DNA of 64,000 nucleotides from assembly GCF_037153975.1 (NCBI RefSeq), contig NZ_JBBAYJ010000020.1, positions 1 to 64,000 on the forward strand, in the 5' to 3' direction. This document shows positions 10,315 to 19,676 of the stretch, one piece after another. The stretch comes from Aquipuribacter sp. SD81. GTDB taxonomy: Bacteria > Actinomycetota > Actinomycetes > Actinomycetales > JBBAYJ01. Made by a program: the position numbers and the translations under genes. The notes beneath the pieces were generated by a model. That model searched no databases and had not been told where the DNA came from. It saw nothing but the letters and a program-made list of their open reading frames with translations. Position 1 is the first letter of the stretch. The number at the start of each line of letters is the position of its first letter.

Positions 10315-11064
10315 GTGGGCCTGGTGGAGGAGGTCAGCAGGACCGTGTCGCAGGCCACGCCGGGTGCGGGGCCGTCGGGGTCAGGCGCCCGGCAGCCCGC
10401 CGCTGGCGGGCCGCGGCTCCGCTGGTACGCCGACGTGCCGGCGGTGCGCGCCCGGCAGGTGGTCGCCGACGTGCTCGTCGCGTGCTGGTGCCTCGCGTGG
10501 GTCGCGGTGGGCGTCGCCGTGCACGGGGCGGTCTCCTCCCTCGTGGCGCCGACCCGCTCGGTGGCCGGCAGCGCCGCCGACGCCGCCGAGCAGCTGGAGC
10601 GCGGCGGTGAGGCGGTCGGCCGTCTGCCGCTGGTCGGCGGGGAGGTGCAGGCGCCGCTGGACGGGGCCGCGGGGGCGGTGGCGGGCGTCGCGGAGCAGGC
10701 GCTGCGCCTCGCGGACCTCGTCGGCGACCTCGCGCTCGCCCTGGCGGTGCTCGTGCCCCTCACCCCGGTCGCGGTCGTGCTCCTGCTGTGGCTGCCGGTG
10801 CGGCTGCGGGCGGCCAGGCGCGCGGGAGCGGCGCACGCGATGCTCGCGGCCGGCGCCGACCCCGACCTGTTCGCCATCCGCGCGCTCGCGACGCAGCCCC
10901 TGCCGGCGCTAGCCGCGGTGTCGCCGGACCCGGTGGGCGCGTGGCGGCGCGGGGACCCGGCCGTGGTCCGCGCGCTGGCCCGCCTCGAGCTCGCCTCGGC
11001 GGGCGTGCGGGCGCCCGGTGACGCCGGCGCGTCCGACGCCCGCGCCGTGGGAGGTCGCGCGTGA
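10315..11064 (+). CDS. Hypothetical two-helix membrane protein
   Basis: I do not recognise this 249-residue protein. Two hydrophobic helices are visible, near residues 45-70 ([20 protein letters not shown]) and 130-160 ([20 protein letters not shown]). They are separated by an Ala/Gly-rich, probably extracytoplasmic loop. A soluble Ala/Arg-rich C-terminal tail follows. A later GTG at 10324 could be the true start. Its stop overlaps the GTG of the SRPBCC gene, so the two are probably co-translated. The function is unknown. Confidence 0.7.
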   Translation: MGLVEEVSRTVSQATPGAGPSGSGARQPAAGGPRLRWYADVPAVRARQVVADVLVACWCLAWVAVGVAVHGAVSSLVAPTRSVAGSAADAAEQLERGGEAVGRLPLVGGEVQAPLDGAAGAVAGVAEQALRLADLVGDLALALAVLVPLTPVAVVLLLWLPVRLRAARRAGAAHAMLAAGADPDLFAIRALATQPLPALAAVSPDPVGAWRRGDPAVVRALARLELASAGVRAPGDAGASDARAVGGRA

Positions 11065-11471
11065 GCGGGGAGCAGTCGCTGCACCTCGCCCACGTCGTCG
11101 CCCGCTCCCCCGAGGCGGTCTACCGGTTCGCGGTGCAGCCGGCGAACCTGCCGCGCTGGGCGGCGGGGCTGGCGAGCGGCGTGCGGGAGGGCCGGGACGG
11201 CTGGTGGCTGTGCGCGTCCCCCCTGGGCGACGTGCGGGTGCGCTTCGCGCCGGAGAACCGGTTCGGGGTGCTCGACCACACCGTCGTGCTGCCCGACGGC
11301 ACGTCGGTGCTCAACCCCCTGCGCGTCCTGCCGCACCCTGCGGGCAGCGAGGTGGTGTTCACCTACCGCCGCTCCCCCGGGCAGGACGACGCCGCCGCGG
11401 CCGCCGACGAGGCGGCGGTGCGGGCCGACCTCGCCCGGCTCGCGGACCTGCTGGTCCCCGGGACCGGCTGA
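11061..11471 (+). CDS. SRPBCC-superfamily small protein
   Basis: A 136-residue protein that looks like a START/Bet v1-type (SRPBCC) ligand-binding domain. Evidence is the opening beta strand and helix (ARSPEAVYRFAVQPANLPRW), a central FAPENRFGVLDHTV strand pair and a long C-terminal helix. Family members bind hydrophobic ligands or act as activators. The start overlaps the upstream membrane-protein gene by 4 bp. It converges on hisS with only 16 bp between the stops. The ligand is unknown. Confidence 0.72.
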   Translation: MSGEQSLHLAHVVARSPEAVYRFAVQPANLPRWAAGLASGVREGRDGWWLCASPLGDVRVRFAPENRFGVLDHTVVLPDGTSVLNPLRVLPHPAGSEVVFTYRRSPGQDDAAAAADEAAVRADLARLADLLVPGTG

Positions 11472-11487
11472 GGTCGGCTGCGCCGTC

Positions 11488-12849
11488 TCAGCCGGCTCGG
11501 TCGGTGCGCACGACGCGCTGACGCGCGTCGTCCGGAGGCGGCGCCCACGTCGCCGCGTCGGCCTCCACCTGGTCGCCGGAGCGGATGTCCTTGACCTGGT
11601 CCGGCGCGCCGTCCTCGCCGGGGAACCACACGAAGGGCACGCCGAGCCGGTCGGCGTGGCGGATCTGGCGGCCGAACTTCGCCGCGGTCGGGGCCGTGTC
11701 CGCGCTCACACCGCGCGCCCGCAGCGCCCGTGCCACCGCGTCCGAGCGCGAGCGCGTCGCCTCGTCGGTCACGGCGACGACCACCGCCGTCGGCACCGGG
11801 CGGGTGGCGCGCACCACGTCGTCGCGCAGCAGCCGCGACACGAGCCGGCTCACGCCGATGCTGAGGCCGACCCCGGGGTGGCGCGTGGCCCCGTCGCTCG
11901 CGAGGTCGTCGTAGCGCCCGCCGGAGCAGACCGACCCGAGGTCCTCCTGCCCCACCAGCTCGGTCTCGTAGACGCTGCCCGTGTAGTAGTCGAGGCCCCG
12001 CACGACCGACAGGTCCGCGACGACCGCGCCGGGGGCGACGTCCTCGGCCGCGTCGAGCAGCCGCTGCAGGTCCGCCACGGCGCCGGCCAGGTCGTCGGAG
12101 GTGGCGCCGTGGCGGGCCGCGAGCGCTCCCACGGCGCCGGCGGCGTCGCGACCGGTGAGCGAGGCCATGTCGAGCACCGCGTCGGCCTGGGCGCCGCTCG
12201 CGCCCGCCCGCTCGCGCAGCAGCGCCCCGACCGCGTCCGGACCGATCTTCGCGAGCTTGTCGACCGCGGCGAGGACGGCGCCGACGTCGTCGAGCCCGAG
12301 GCCGCGCACGAGCCCCTCGGCGACCCGGCGGTCGTTGACGCGCATGCGGACCTCACCGACGTCGAGCGCCCGCAGCGCCTCGACCATGACGAGCGGCACG
12401 TCGACCTCGTGGTGGCGCGGGAGCGTGTCGCGCCCGACGACGTCGACGTCGGCTTGCACGAACTCCCGGAACCGGCCGTCCTGCGGCCGCTCACCGCGCC
12501 AGGACCGCTGGATCTGGTAGCGCTTGAACGGGAACGTGAGGTGCCCGCCGTTCTGCAGCACGTAGCGCGCGAGGGGGACGGTGAGGTCGAAGTGCAGCCC
12601 GAGGGTGTCGTCGTCGGGCGCGCCGGCGTCCCCCGGCTCGTCGGCGTGCAGGCGCCGGACGACGTAGACCTCCTTGTCGATCTCGCCCTTGCGCAGCATC
12701 TGCGACAGCGGCTCGACCGAGCGGGTCTCGATGCCCGCGAAGCCGTGCAGCTCGAACACGCGGCGCAGCGTGTCGACGACGTGGACCTCGACGGCCCGCT
12801 CGGCGGGCAGCCACTCGGGGAAGCCCGACAGCGGCGCGATGCGCGCCAT
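11488..12849 (-). CDS. hisS: Histidine--tRNA ligase
   Basis: The 453-residue class II synthetase has motif 2 (ERPQDGRFREFVQADVDVVG), the histidine-specific RGLDYYTGSVYE motif and a C-terminal anticodon-binding domain (ATRPVPTAVVVAV). It charges tRNA-His. ATG 12849 shares one base with the stop of the metallo-hydrolase gene (TGATG), indicating coupling. The hisS/MBL-hydrolase pair upstream of rel is a recurrent actinobacterial arrangement. Confidence 0.95.
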   Translation of the reverse strand: MARIAPLSGFPEWLPAERAVEVHVVDTLRRVFELHGFAGIETRSVEPLSQMLRKGEIDKEVYVVRRLHADEPGDAGAPDDDTLGLHFDLTVPLARYVLQNGGHLTFPFKRYQIQRSWRGERPQDGRFREFVQADVDVVGRDTLPRHHEVDVPLVMVEALRALDVGEVRMRVNDRRVAEGLVRGLGLDDVGAVLAAVDKLAKIGPDAVGALLRERAGASGAQADAVLDMASLTGRDAAGAVGALAARHGATSDDLAGAVADLQRLLDAAEDVAPGAVVADLSVVRGLDYYTGSVYETELVGQEDLGSVCSGGRYDDLASDGATRHPGVGLSIGVSRLVSRLLRDDVVRATRPVPTAVVVAVTDEATRSRSDAVARALRARGVSADTAPTAAKFGRQIRHADRLGVPFVWFPGEDGAPDQVKDIRSGDQVEADAATWAPPPDDARQRVVRTDRAG

Positions 12850-13550
12850 CAGAGCGCCCGGCCCGCGGCGAGCGCCCGCAGGAACGGGTTGCCGGCCCGC
12901 TCGGCGGCCATGGTCGTGGTCGGCCCGTGGCCGGGCAGGACGGTGACGTCGTCGCCGAAGCGGGGCAGGACGTCGCGCAGCGACCGCGTCATGGCGGCCT
13001 GGTCGCCGCCGGGCAGGTCGGTGCGACCGATGCTGCCCGCGAACAGCAGGTCGCCGCTCAGCAGCAGCGGCTCCGTCCCGCCCGTGGCGAAGACGGTCGA
13101 CCCCTCGGTGTGGCCGGGCGTGTGGTGCACCGTCAGGTCGAGGCCCGCGACGGACACCGTGACGGGCTCGGCGGCGCCGGGCAGGTCGACGACCCGCTCG
13201 GGGACCTGCCAGCGGTCCTCGGGGCCGAACTGGGCGGCGAGCATGTGGCGCAGCTGCGGCTCGAGCGTCGCGAGCGGGTCGGTGAGGCGGTAGCGGTCGT
13301 CGGGGTGCACGTGCACGGCGACCGGCGAGCCCGCGTCGCCGCAGACGGGCGTGACCGACCAGACGTGGTCGGCGTGCCCGTGCGTGACGAGCACGGCGGC
13401 CGGGCGCAGGCGCTCGTCGGTGAGCACGTCGCGCAGGCGCGGGACCACACCGAAACCGGGGTCCACGACCACGCACTCCTCGCCGGGACCGCTCGCCAGC
13501 ACCCAGCAGTTGGTGCCGAAGGCCGAGGCCTCCACCGCGCGTACCAGCAT
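12849..13550 (-). CDS. MBL-fold metallo-hydrolase (glyoxalase II-like)
   Basis: A metallo-beta-lactamase-fold protein of about 233 residues with THGHADHVW, HTPGHTEGS and GDLLFAGSIGRTDLPGG. These supply the two-metal site of glyoxalase II-like thioester hydrolases. The natural substrate is unknown. I prefer ATG 13550, preceded by AGGG at 8-nt spacing, over an in-frame GTG at 13559. It is divergent from the cyclophilin gene and coupled to hisS downstream. Confidence 0.88.
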   Translation of the reverse strand: MLVRAVEASAFGTNCWVLASGPGEECVVVDPGFGVVPRLRDVLTDERLRPAAVLVTHGHADHVWSVTPVCGDAGSPVAVHVHPDDRYRLTDPLATLEPQLRHMLAAQFGPEDRWQVPERVVDLPGAAEPVTVSVAGLDLTVHHTPGHTEGSTVFATGGTEPLLLSGDLLFAGSIGRTDLPGGDQAAMTRSLRDVLPRFGDDVTVLPGHGPTTTMAAERAGNPFLRALAAGRAL

Positions 13551-13643
13551 GGTCGCCACCCTAGATGCCTATGCTGTCGTCCCTGTCCGCGGGCGGACGG
13601 GCACCGGGCCCGTCCCCGCACGCCTGGGAAGGACCACGTCGCA

Positions 13644-14525
13644 GTGTCGTCGAAGCGCGAGCGGGAGTCTGAACGCCGCCGGCAGGAGAAGTTCGAGCAG
13701 CGCATCGCCGACAAGGAGCAGTCGCGGCACGGTGCGCGCCGCCGCAACGCCGTGGTGGCCGTGCTCGTCGCGGCGGTCGCCGTCGTGGGCGTCGTCGTCG
13801 CCACCGCGCTCTCCGGCACGGGCGGTGACGAGGTCGCCGCCGACCCCGCGACGGCCTTCGCCGAGGACCCGACCGCGGGGACGGCCGCGCCGCAGGACCC
13901 CGCCACGGGCGGGGCGGAGCCCGCGCCGACGCAGGACCCGGCGTCGCAGGACGCCGACAACCCGTGCCCCCCCGGCCCCGGGCCGGTGCAGCCGGTGCAG
14001 GTCGACGAGCAGCCCCCGCCCGCCGAGGGGCCGGTCACCATGACCATCACGACGACGTGCGGCGACGTCGTCGTCGAGCTCGACGGCGACGCCGCCCCGC
14101 AGGCGGTCGGCAGCACGGTCGGGCTCGCCCGCGCGGGCTTCTACGACGGCACGCCGTGCCACCGCCTCACCACCAGCGGCATCTTCGTGCTGCAGTGCGG
14201 CGACCCCACCGCGACGGGCACCGGCGGGCCGGGCTACCGGTACGGCCCGGTGGAGAACGCGCCCGCCGACGACGTGTACCCCGCCGGGACCATCGCGATG
14301 GCCCGCGCCGGCAACGACCCGCAGAGCATGGGCAGCCAGTTCTTCATCGTGTACGAGGACTCGGTCATCCCGTCCGACGGCGCGGGCGGGTACACCGTCA
14401 TGGGACAGGTGGTCGAGGGGCTCGACATCGTCCAGCAGGTCGCAGAGGGTGGGCTCGCGCCCGACGGGGTCGCCCCGGCCCGCAGCATCGGCATCGTGAG
14501 CATCGACGTGGAGGAGTCAGCGTGA
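13644..14525 (+). CDS. Membrane-anchored cyclophilin-type peptidyl-prolyl isomerase
   Basis: The 293-residue protein has a charged cytoplasmic N-terminus of about 38 residues, one transmembrane helix (NAVVAVLVAAVAVVGVVVAT), a Pro/Ala/Asp-rich linker of about 75 residues, and a cyclophilin domain. The domain shows CHRL, QCGDPTATGTGGPGY and GSQFFIVY. It should isomerise Xaa-Pro bonds of exported proteins outside the membrane. The GTG at 13644 follows a GGGAAGGACC segment. Its stop overlaps the next start (GTGA). Note that the catalytic FHR position reads CHR here. Confidence 0.88.
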   Translation: MSSKRERESERRRQEKFEQRIADKEQSRHGARRRNAVVAVLVAAVAVVGVVVATALSGTGGDEVAADPATAFAEDPTAGTAAPQDPATGGAEPAPTQDPASQDADNPCPPGPGPVQPVQVDEQPPPAEGPVTMTITTTCGDVVVELDGDAAPQAVGSTVGLARAGFYDGTPCHRLTTSGIFVLQCGDPTATGTGGPGYRYGPVENAPADDVYPAGTIAMARAGNDPQSMGSQFFIVYEDSVIPSDGAGGYTVMGQVVEGLDIVQQVAEGGLAPDGVAPARSIGIVSIDVEESA

Positions 14526-16507
14526 GCACCGAGGACACCCGCCCGGACCAGGGGCCGGAGACGGAGCCCGTCGACGGCGCCGGCGCAGCGGCGGCGGCGG
14601 AGCCCACCGTCGAGCCGCAGGGCGCCGTGGGGTCGCACGACGAGGCTGACGCGACCGCATCGGGCACCGAGGGCGCCGACGCCGCGGACGAGTCGGCCGC
14701 GGCCGAGCCCGGGACGGCGGAGGAGTCCGCCGCGGCGGACGCCGCGGCCGCCGGTCCGGTGGCCGACGAGACGGGCACCGACGCGACCCCTGCCGACGAG
14801 ACCTCGGTCGACGCCGCCGCGAGCGGTGGGACGGCCTCCGAGGAGGCCGCCTCCGAGCCGCCCGCGACCGAGCCGCCCGCGACCGAGCCGTCCGCGACCG
14901 AGCCGGCCGTCGAGCAGCCGGCCGAGCTGGAGGTCGCTCCCGAGACCACGCCCGAGCCCACGGCCACGCCGCCCGCGGAGGACCCCGCTGAGCCGGCGGC
15001 CGGTCCGTCCGCCCAGCAGGCCGCCGAGCCCACCGGGGAGCCCACCGCGGAGCCCACCGCGGAGCCCACCGCGCCCACAGCCGAGCCCACCGCGGAGCAG
15101 CCCGCCGAGCCCACCGCGGAGCAGGCCCCCGGGGCGCAGGAGCCGGCGGTCGAGCACCACCCGAGCCCGGCGGCCCTCGCCGCCCACCGGCACGCGCCGG
15201 CCGGGGGCGGGCAGCCCGCCCCAGCCGTCGTCGCGCCCGTCCCGCCCCTCGCCGTCGGTGCGGCGGACTTCGGTCGCGTCGACGAGAACGGCACCGTCCA
15301 CGTCCGCGACGGCGACACCGAGCGCGAGGTCGGCCAGTACCCGGACGTGCCCGCCGACGAGGCGCTCGCCTTCTACGTCCGCAAGTACGAGGACCTCGCG
15401 GCGCAGGTGCTCCTGCTGTCCCAGCGCCTGGACAACGGCACGGTGCCGGCGAAGGAGGCCCGCCAGTCGCTGGGTGCGCTCTCCGAGGCCGCGACCGAGG
15501 CGAAGGTCGTCGGTGACCTGCCGGCGCTGCGCGCGGAGGTCGAGCGGCTCGGCGGGCTCGTCGAGGAGCGCGCACGTGCCGAGGAGGCGGAGCGGGCGGC
15601 GGCGCGCCGGACCGCCCTCGCCGAGCGCGAGCGCATCGTCGCGGAGGCCGAGCAGATCGCGGCCACGCCCGCCGAGCAGATGCACTTCAAGAGCGCCGGC
15701 GAGCGCATGGCGGCGCTGCTGGAGGAGTGGAAGTCCGCGCAGCGCTCCGGGACGCGGCTCGACAAGCGGACCGAGGACCCGCTGTGGAAGCGCTTCGCGG
15801 CCGCCCGCTCCGCCGTCGACCGCCTGCGCCGGGCGCACTTCGCCCAGGTCGGGGAGCAGCGCGCGGCCACGAAGTCGAGCAAGGAGTCGATCATCGCCCG
15901 CGCGGAGGAGCTGCAGACCTCGACCGACTGGCGGGCCGCCAGCGACGAGTTCCGCACCCTCATGGACCGGTGGAAGGCCGCCGGCCGCCTGTCCCGCAAG
16001 GACGACGACGCGCTGTGGGCGCGCTTCCGCAAGGCGCAGGACGTGTTCTTCGCGGCCCGGTCGGAGGCCAACGCCGCGCAGGACGAGGAGTACAGGGCGA
16101 ACCTCGCCGTCAAGGAGCAGCTGCTCGCCGAGGCCGAGGGGCTGCTGCCGGTCAAGGACCTCGAGCAGGCGCGCCGTCAGCTCGCGAGCATCCAGGACCG
16201 CTGGGACGAGGCGGGCCGGGTCCCTCGGCGCGACCTCGAGCGGATCGAGGGGCGGCTCCGCGCCGTCATCGAGAAGGTCCGCGAGGCGGACAGCGCGCGG
16301 TGGGGCAAGGGCAGCAGCGAGGTCGTCTCCCGCGGCTCCGGCATGGTCACCCAGCTCGAGGCCCAGCTGGCGGAGCTGGAGGCGAAGGTGCGCGACGCCG
16401 AGGCGCGCGGCGACAGCCGGGCGGCCTCCCGCGCCGCACAGGAGCGTGACACCAAGCGGGCGTGGCTGGACCAGGCACGCAGCTCCCTCAGCGACCTGTC
16501 CCGCTGA
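14522..16507 (+). CDS. DUF349 protein with long Ala/Glu/Pro/Thr-rich N-terminus
   Basis: The 661-residue protein has an acidic, low-complexity N-terminus of about 245 residues with repeated EPTAEPTAEP and EPPATEP units. About 410 charged helical residues follow. Repeated DUF349 units are recognisable by motifs such as LLEEWKSAQRSG, LMDRWKAAGRLSRKDDD and IQDRWDEAGRVPRRDLE. The C-terminus is a coiled coil. DUF349 function is unknown; the gene is conserved near rel in actinobacteria. Start and cyclophilin stop overlap by 4 bp; a strong terminator follows. Confidence 0.88.
   Translation: MSTEDTRPDQGPETEPVDGAGAAAAAEPTVEPQGAVGSHDEADATASGTEGADAADESAAAEPGTAEESAAADAAAAGPVADETGTDATPADETSVDAAASGGTASEEAASEPPATEPPATEPSATEPAVEQPAELEVAPETTPEPTATPPAEDPAEPAAGPSAQQAAEPTGEPTAEPTAEPTAPTAEPTAEQPAEPTAEQAPGAQEPAVEHHPSPAALAAHRHAPAGGGQPAPAVVAPVPPLAVGAADFGRVDENGTVHVRDGDTEREVGQYPDVPADEALAFYVRKYEDLAAQVLLLSQRLDNGTVPAKEARQSLGALSEAATEAKVVGDLPALRAEVERLGGLVEERARAEEAERAAARRTALAERERIVAEAEQIAATPAEQMHFKSAGERMAALLEEWKSAQRSGTRLDKRTEDPLWKRFAAARSAVDRLRRAHFAQVGEQRAATKSSKESIIARAEELQTSTDWRAASDEFRTLMDRWKAAGRLSRKDDDALWARFRKAQDVFFAARSEANAAQDEEYRANLAVKEQLLAEAEGLLPVKDLEQARRQLASIQDRWDEAGRVPRRDLERIEGRLRAVIEKVREADSARWGKGSSEVVSRGSGMVTQLEAQLAELEAKVRDAEARGDSRAASRAAQERDTKRAWLDQARSSLSDLSR
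14860..15130 (+). repeat. In-frame low-complexity repeats encoding EPPAT and EPTA units
   Basis: Inside the DUF349 gene, units of the type GAGCC(G/C)CCCGCGACC (14860-14905) and GAGCCCACCGCG (15030-15125) recur in tandem. Units are multiples of 3 bp, so copy-number change would keep the frame. They encode the Pro/Thr/Glu-rich linker rather than any DNA element. Confidence 0.75.
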
Positions 16508-16514
16508 CGAGCCT

Positions 16515-16544
16515 CCTGGGGACGGGCGCACGTCCGTCCCCAGG
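16515..16544 (+). terminator. Strong hairpin terminator after the DUF349 gene
   Basis: A perfect 11-bp stem (CCTGGGGACGG / CCGTCCCCAGG) with an 8-nt loop begins 8 bp after the stop of the DUF349 gene. Position and stability fit an intrinsic terminator. Confidence 0.8.
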
Positions 16545-16595
16545 GGGGCCCGACGGGCGAGGCATCGGGCAAGGCCGGCCCGCCACGGTGCCCGG

Positions 16596-17222
16596 GTGGA
16601 CGTCCCCTGGCTCCGAGACAGCTGCCCGCCCGCCCCCTTCGTCTCCGGGGGGCTCGCCGACGGGCTCGCCGCGCCCGCCCCGCTCGTCGAGGTGCTGCCC
16701 GGCGTGCTCGCCGCCGCGGCCCCCGGCTGGGCGGACGGCCGGGCGGGCGCCGCACCGCGTGCGCGTGCCCTCGCCTGGGCGACGGGCCTGCGCTCCGGCG
16801 TGGTGCTGCGCCTGGCCGCCGCCTGGGTGTGGACGGGGGACGGAGGCCTGCTGCCGCGCCGGGTCCGGGCGGCCGCGGCCCCGGCCCGGCCGCTGTCCAG
16901 CCAGGCGCCCGCCGCCGCCTCCGACCGGCTGCGGCTGCTCCCGACCCGCTGGTGCGGCTCCGCCGACTGGTGCGACGTCGGGGGCGTGGGCGTGACACGG
17001 CCGGCCACGACCGCCGCCGAGTGCCTGCGGCTGGAGCCCGCGCCGGCGGCCGAGTCCGCCGTCCGCGCCCTCCTTGGGGCAGGCGTCGTGGACCTGGACG
17101 CCGTGCGGGCGGCGCTGCTCGGGGCGGCCGGGGCGCGGTCCAGGACGACGGCCCTGGCGAGGCTGGACGCCCTGGGTCAGTCGCCCGCGACCTCGCGCTG
17201 CACGCCGCTCGTCACGCGGTAG
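16596..17222 (+). CDS. Hypothetical protein, convergent with rel
   Basis: An open frame of 208 codons with GC-rich third positions and a GTG start at 16596. No family is certain. The middle ([24 protein letters not shown]) and the length vaguely recall actinobacterial proteins related to AbiEi-type antitoxins, but I would not assign that. Its 3' end overlaps the rel stop region by 46 bp on the opposite strand, so expression would be antisense to the end of rel. It could also be non-coding. Confidence 0.45.
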   Translation: MDVPWLRDSCPPAPFVSGGLADGLAAPAPLVEVLPGVLAAAAPGWADGRAGAAPRARALAWATGLRSGVVLRLAAAWVWTGDGGLLPRRVRAAAAPARPLSSQAPAAASDRLRLLPTRWCGSADWCDVGGVGVTRPATTAAECLRLEPAPAAESAVRALLGAGVVDLDAVRAALLGAAGARSRTTALARLDALGQSPATSRCTPLVTR

Positions 17223-19593
17223 ACGTCGAAGACGCCCTCGACCCGGCGGACGGCGTTGAGCACGTGGTCGAGGTGCTGGGTGTCGCCCATCTCGAAGGTG
17301 AACTTCGACAGCGCGACCCGCTCGTCGGACGTGGAGACCGAGGCCGACAGGATGTTGACGTGCGCGTCGGACAGCACGCGCGTCACGTCCGACAGCAGCC
17401 GGCTGCGGTCCAGCGCCTCGACCTGGATCTGCACGAGGAACACGCTCGCCGACGTGGGAGCCCACTCGACGGCGAGCAGCCGCTCCGGCTCCCGCTCCAG
17501 CGCCGCGACGTTGCCGCAGTCCGAGCGGTGCACCGAGACACCCTGGCCCTTGGTGACGAAGCCGACGATGTCGTCGCCGGGAACCGGCGTGCAGCAGCGT
17601 GCGAGCTTGACCCACACGTCCTCCGCGCCGCGGACGACGACGCCGGACTCGCTGAAGCGCGGCCGCGCGACGCGCCGGCTCGGGGTGGTGACCTCGGCGA
17701 GGTCCTCCTCCGTGCCCTCCGCACCCCCGAGGGAGGCGACGAGCTTCTGCACGACTGCCTGCGCGCTGACGTGCCCCTCCCCCACGGCCGCGTACAGGGC
17801 GGACACGTCGAGGTAGCGCATCTCCTGCGCGAGCGCGACGAGCGTCTCGTGCGACAGCATCCGCTGCACCGGCAGGTTCTGCTTGCGCATCACGCGCGCG
17901 ATCGCGTCGCGCCCCGCGTCGATGGCCTCCTCGCGGCGCTCCTTGGAGAACCACTGCCGGATCTTGTTCCGTGCCCGGGGCGAGGCGACGAAGGACGCCC
18001 AGTCGCGGCTCGGTCCGGCGCCCGCCGCCTTCGAGGTGAAGATCTCGACGACGTCGCCGTTCTGCAGCGTGCTCTCCAGCGGCACGAGCCGGCCGTTGAC
18101 GCGCGCCCCCATGCACCGGTGCCCCACCTCGGTGTGGACGGCGTAGGCGAAGTCGACCGGGGTCGAGCCCGCCGGCAGCGACATGACGTCACCGCGCGGC
18201 GTGAAGACGAACACCTCCTGGGCCGCCACCTCGAAGCGCAGCCCCTCGAGGAACTCCTCGGGGTCGCCGGTCTCGGCCTGCCAGTCCAGCAGCTGCCGCA
18301 GCCACGCCATGTCGCTCGGGTCGTTGGCCCGGGCGCCCTTGCCGGGGCGGCTGCCGGAGCCGGTGTCCTTGTACTTCCAGTGCGCCGCGACGCCGTACTC
18401 CGCGCGACGGTGCATCTCGAAGGTGCGGATCTGCACCTCGACGGGCTTGCCGCCGGGACCGATGACGGTCGTGTGCAGCGACTGGTACATGTTGAACTTG
18501 GGCATCGCGATGTAGTCCTTGAACCGCCCGGGCACGGGGGTCCAGCGCGCGTGGAGCGCACCGAGGACGGCGTAGCAGTCGCGCAGGTTCTCGACGAGGA
18601 CACGTGCGGCGACCAGGTCGTAGATGTCGGCGAAGTCGCGGCCGCGCACGATCATCTTCTGGTAGATCGAGTAGTAGTGCTTCGGCCGGCCCGTCACGGT
18701 CGCCTTGATCTTGGCCGAGCGCAGGTCGGTCGCGATCTGCTCGCGCACCTTGACGAGGTACTCCTCGCGCGCCGGCGCCCGCTCGGCCACGAGACGGACG
18801 ATCTCGTCGTAGACCTTCGGGTAGAGCGTCGCGAACGACAGGTCCTCGAGCTCCCACTTGATCGTGTTCATGCCGAGGCGGTGCGCGAGCGGCGCGAAGA
18901 TCTCGAGGGTCTCCCGGGCCTTGCGCTGCGCGGAGCCGGCCGAGACGAACCGCCACGTGCGGGCGTTGTGCAGGCGGTCGGCGAGCTTGATGACGAGCAC
19001 GCGGATGTCGCGCGCCATCGCGACGACCATCTTCCGGACGGTCTCGGCCTGCGCGGCGTCGCCGTACGTGACCTTGTCGAGCTTCGTCACCCCGTCGACG
19101 AGGGCCGCGACCTCGTCACCGAAGTCGGCGCGCAGGTCGTCGAGGGAGTAGTCGGTGTCCTCGACCGTGTCGTGCAGCAGGGCCGCCGCGAGCGTCGACG
19201 TGGGCATGCCCAGCTCGGCGAGGATGGTCGCGACGGCGACCGGGTGGGTGATGTACGGGTCGCCGCTCTTGCGCATCTGGCCGTCGTGCGCGCGCTCGGC
19301 GACGACGTACGCGCGCTCCAGCAGCGACGTGTCGGCCTTGGGGTCGGCCGCCCTCACCGTGACGAGCAGCGGCTCGAGGATCGGGCTGACCTGGGGCCGT
19401 GAGAGCCCCCGCCGGGCCCACCGGGACAGGATCCGGCCGGACCCTGCCGGGGTGGGCACCGCCGAGCCGGCCCCCGCCGCCGCGGTGGAGGTGGGCGCGG
19501 CGATGACCGGGGCGGCGGTCTGGGCGCCACCGGCCCCTGCTCCGCCGTCGCCGGGCGCGAGCGGGCCGTCCGTCGTCGGGCCGTCGGTCACAC
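17177..19593 (-). CDS. rel: Bifunctional (p)ppGpp synthetase/hydrolase Rel
   Basis: About 804 residues. Order: disordered N-terminus, HD hydrolase domain ([14 protein letters not shown]), synthetase domain ([24 protein letters not shown]), TGS ([21 protein letters not shown]), zinc-finger/RIS region and C-terminal ACT. RFKD is the RxKD-type motif of bifunctional enzymes, so it both makes and degrades the alarmone. I favour GTG 19593, because the upstream GTG (19597) overlaps the GGGGAGG ribosome-binding site. apt, often found between secF and rel in actinobacteria such as Streptomyces, is absent here. Confidence 0.96.
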
Positions 19594-19676
19594 GCACCTC
19601 CCCGGTCGGGCCGGCCGCCCGCGGGTCCGCGGAGCGCCGGCCGGTCCGGTGAGTCTAGGTGCCCGCGCGGCCCGGG

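Noticed and set aside
14860-15130. Tandem 12-15 bp units resembling a repeat array
   Set aside because: No unique spacers; units are coding and in frame with the DUF349 protein. Not a CRISPR array.
19598-19676. A missing apt gene between secF and rel as a deletion scar
   Set aside because: apt is absent here, but several actinobacteria also lack it at this position, so no recent loss can be inferred from 79 bp.
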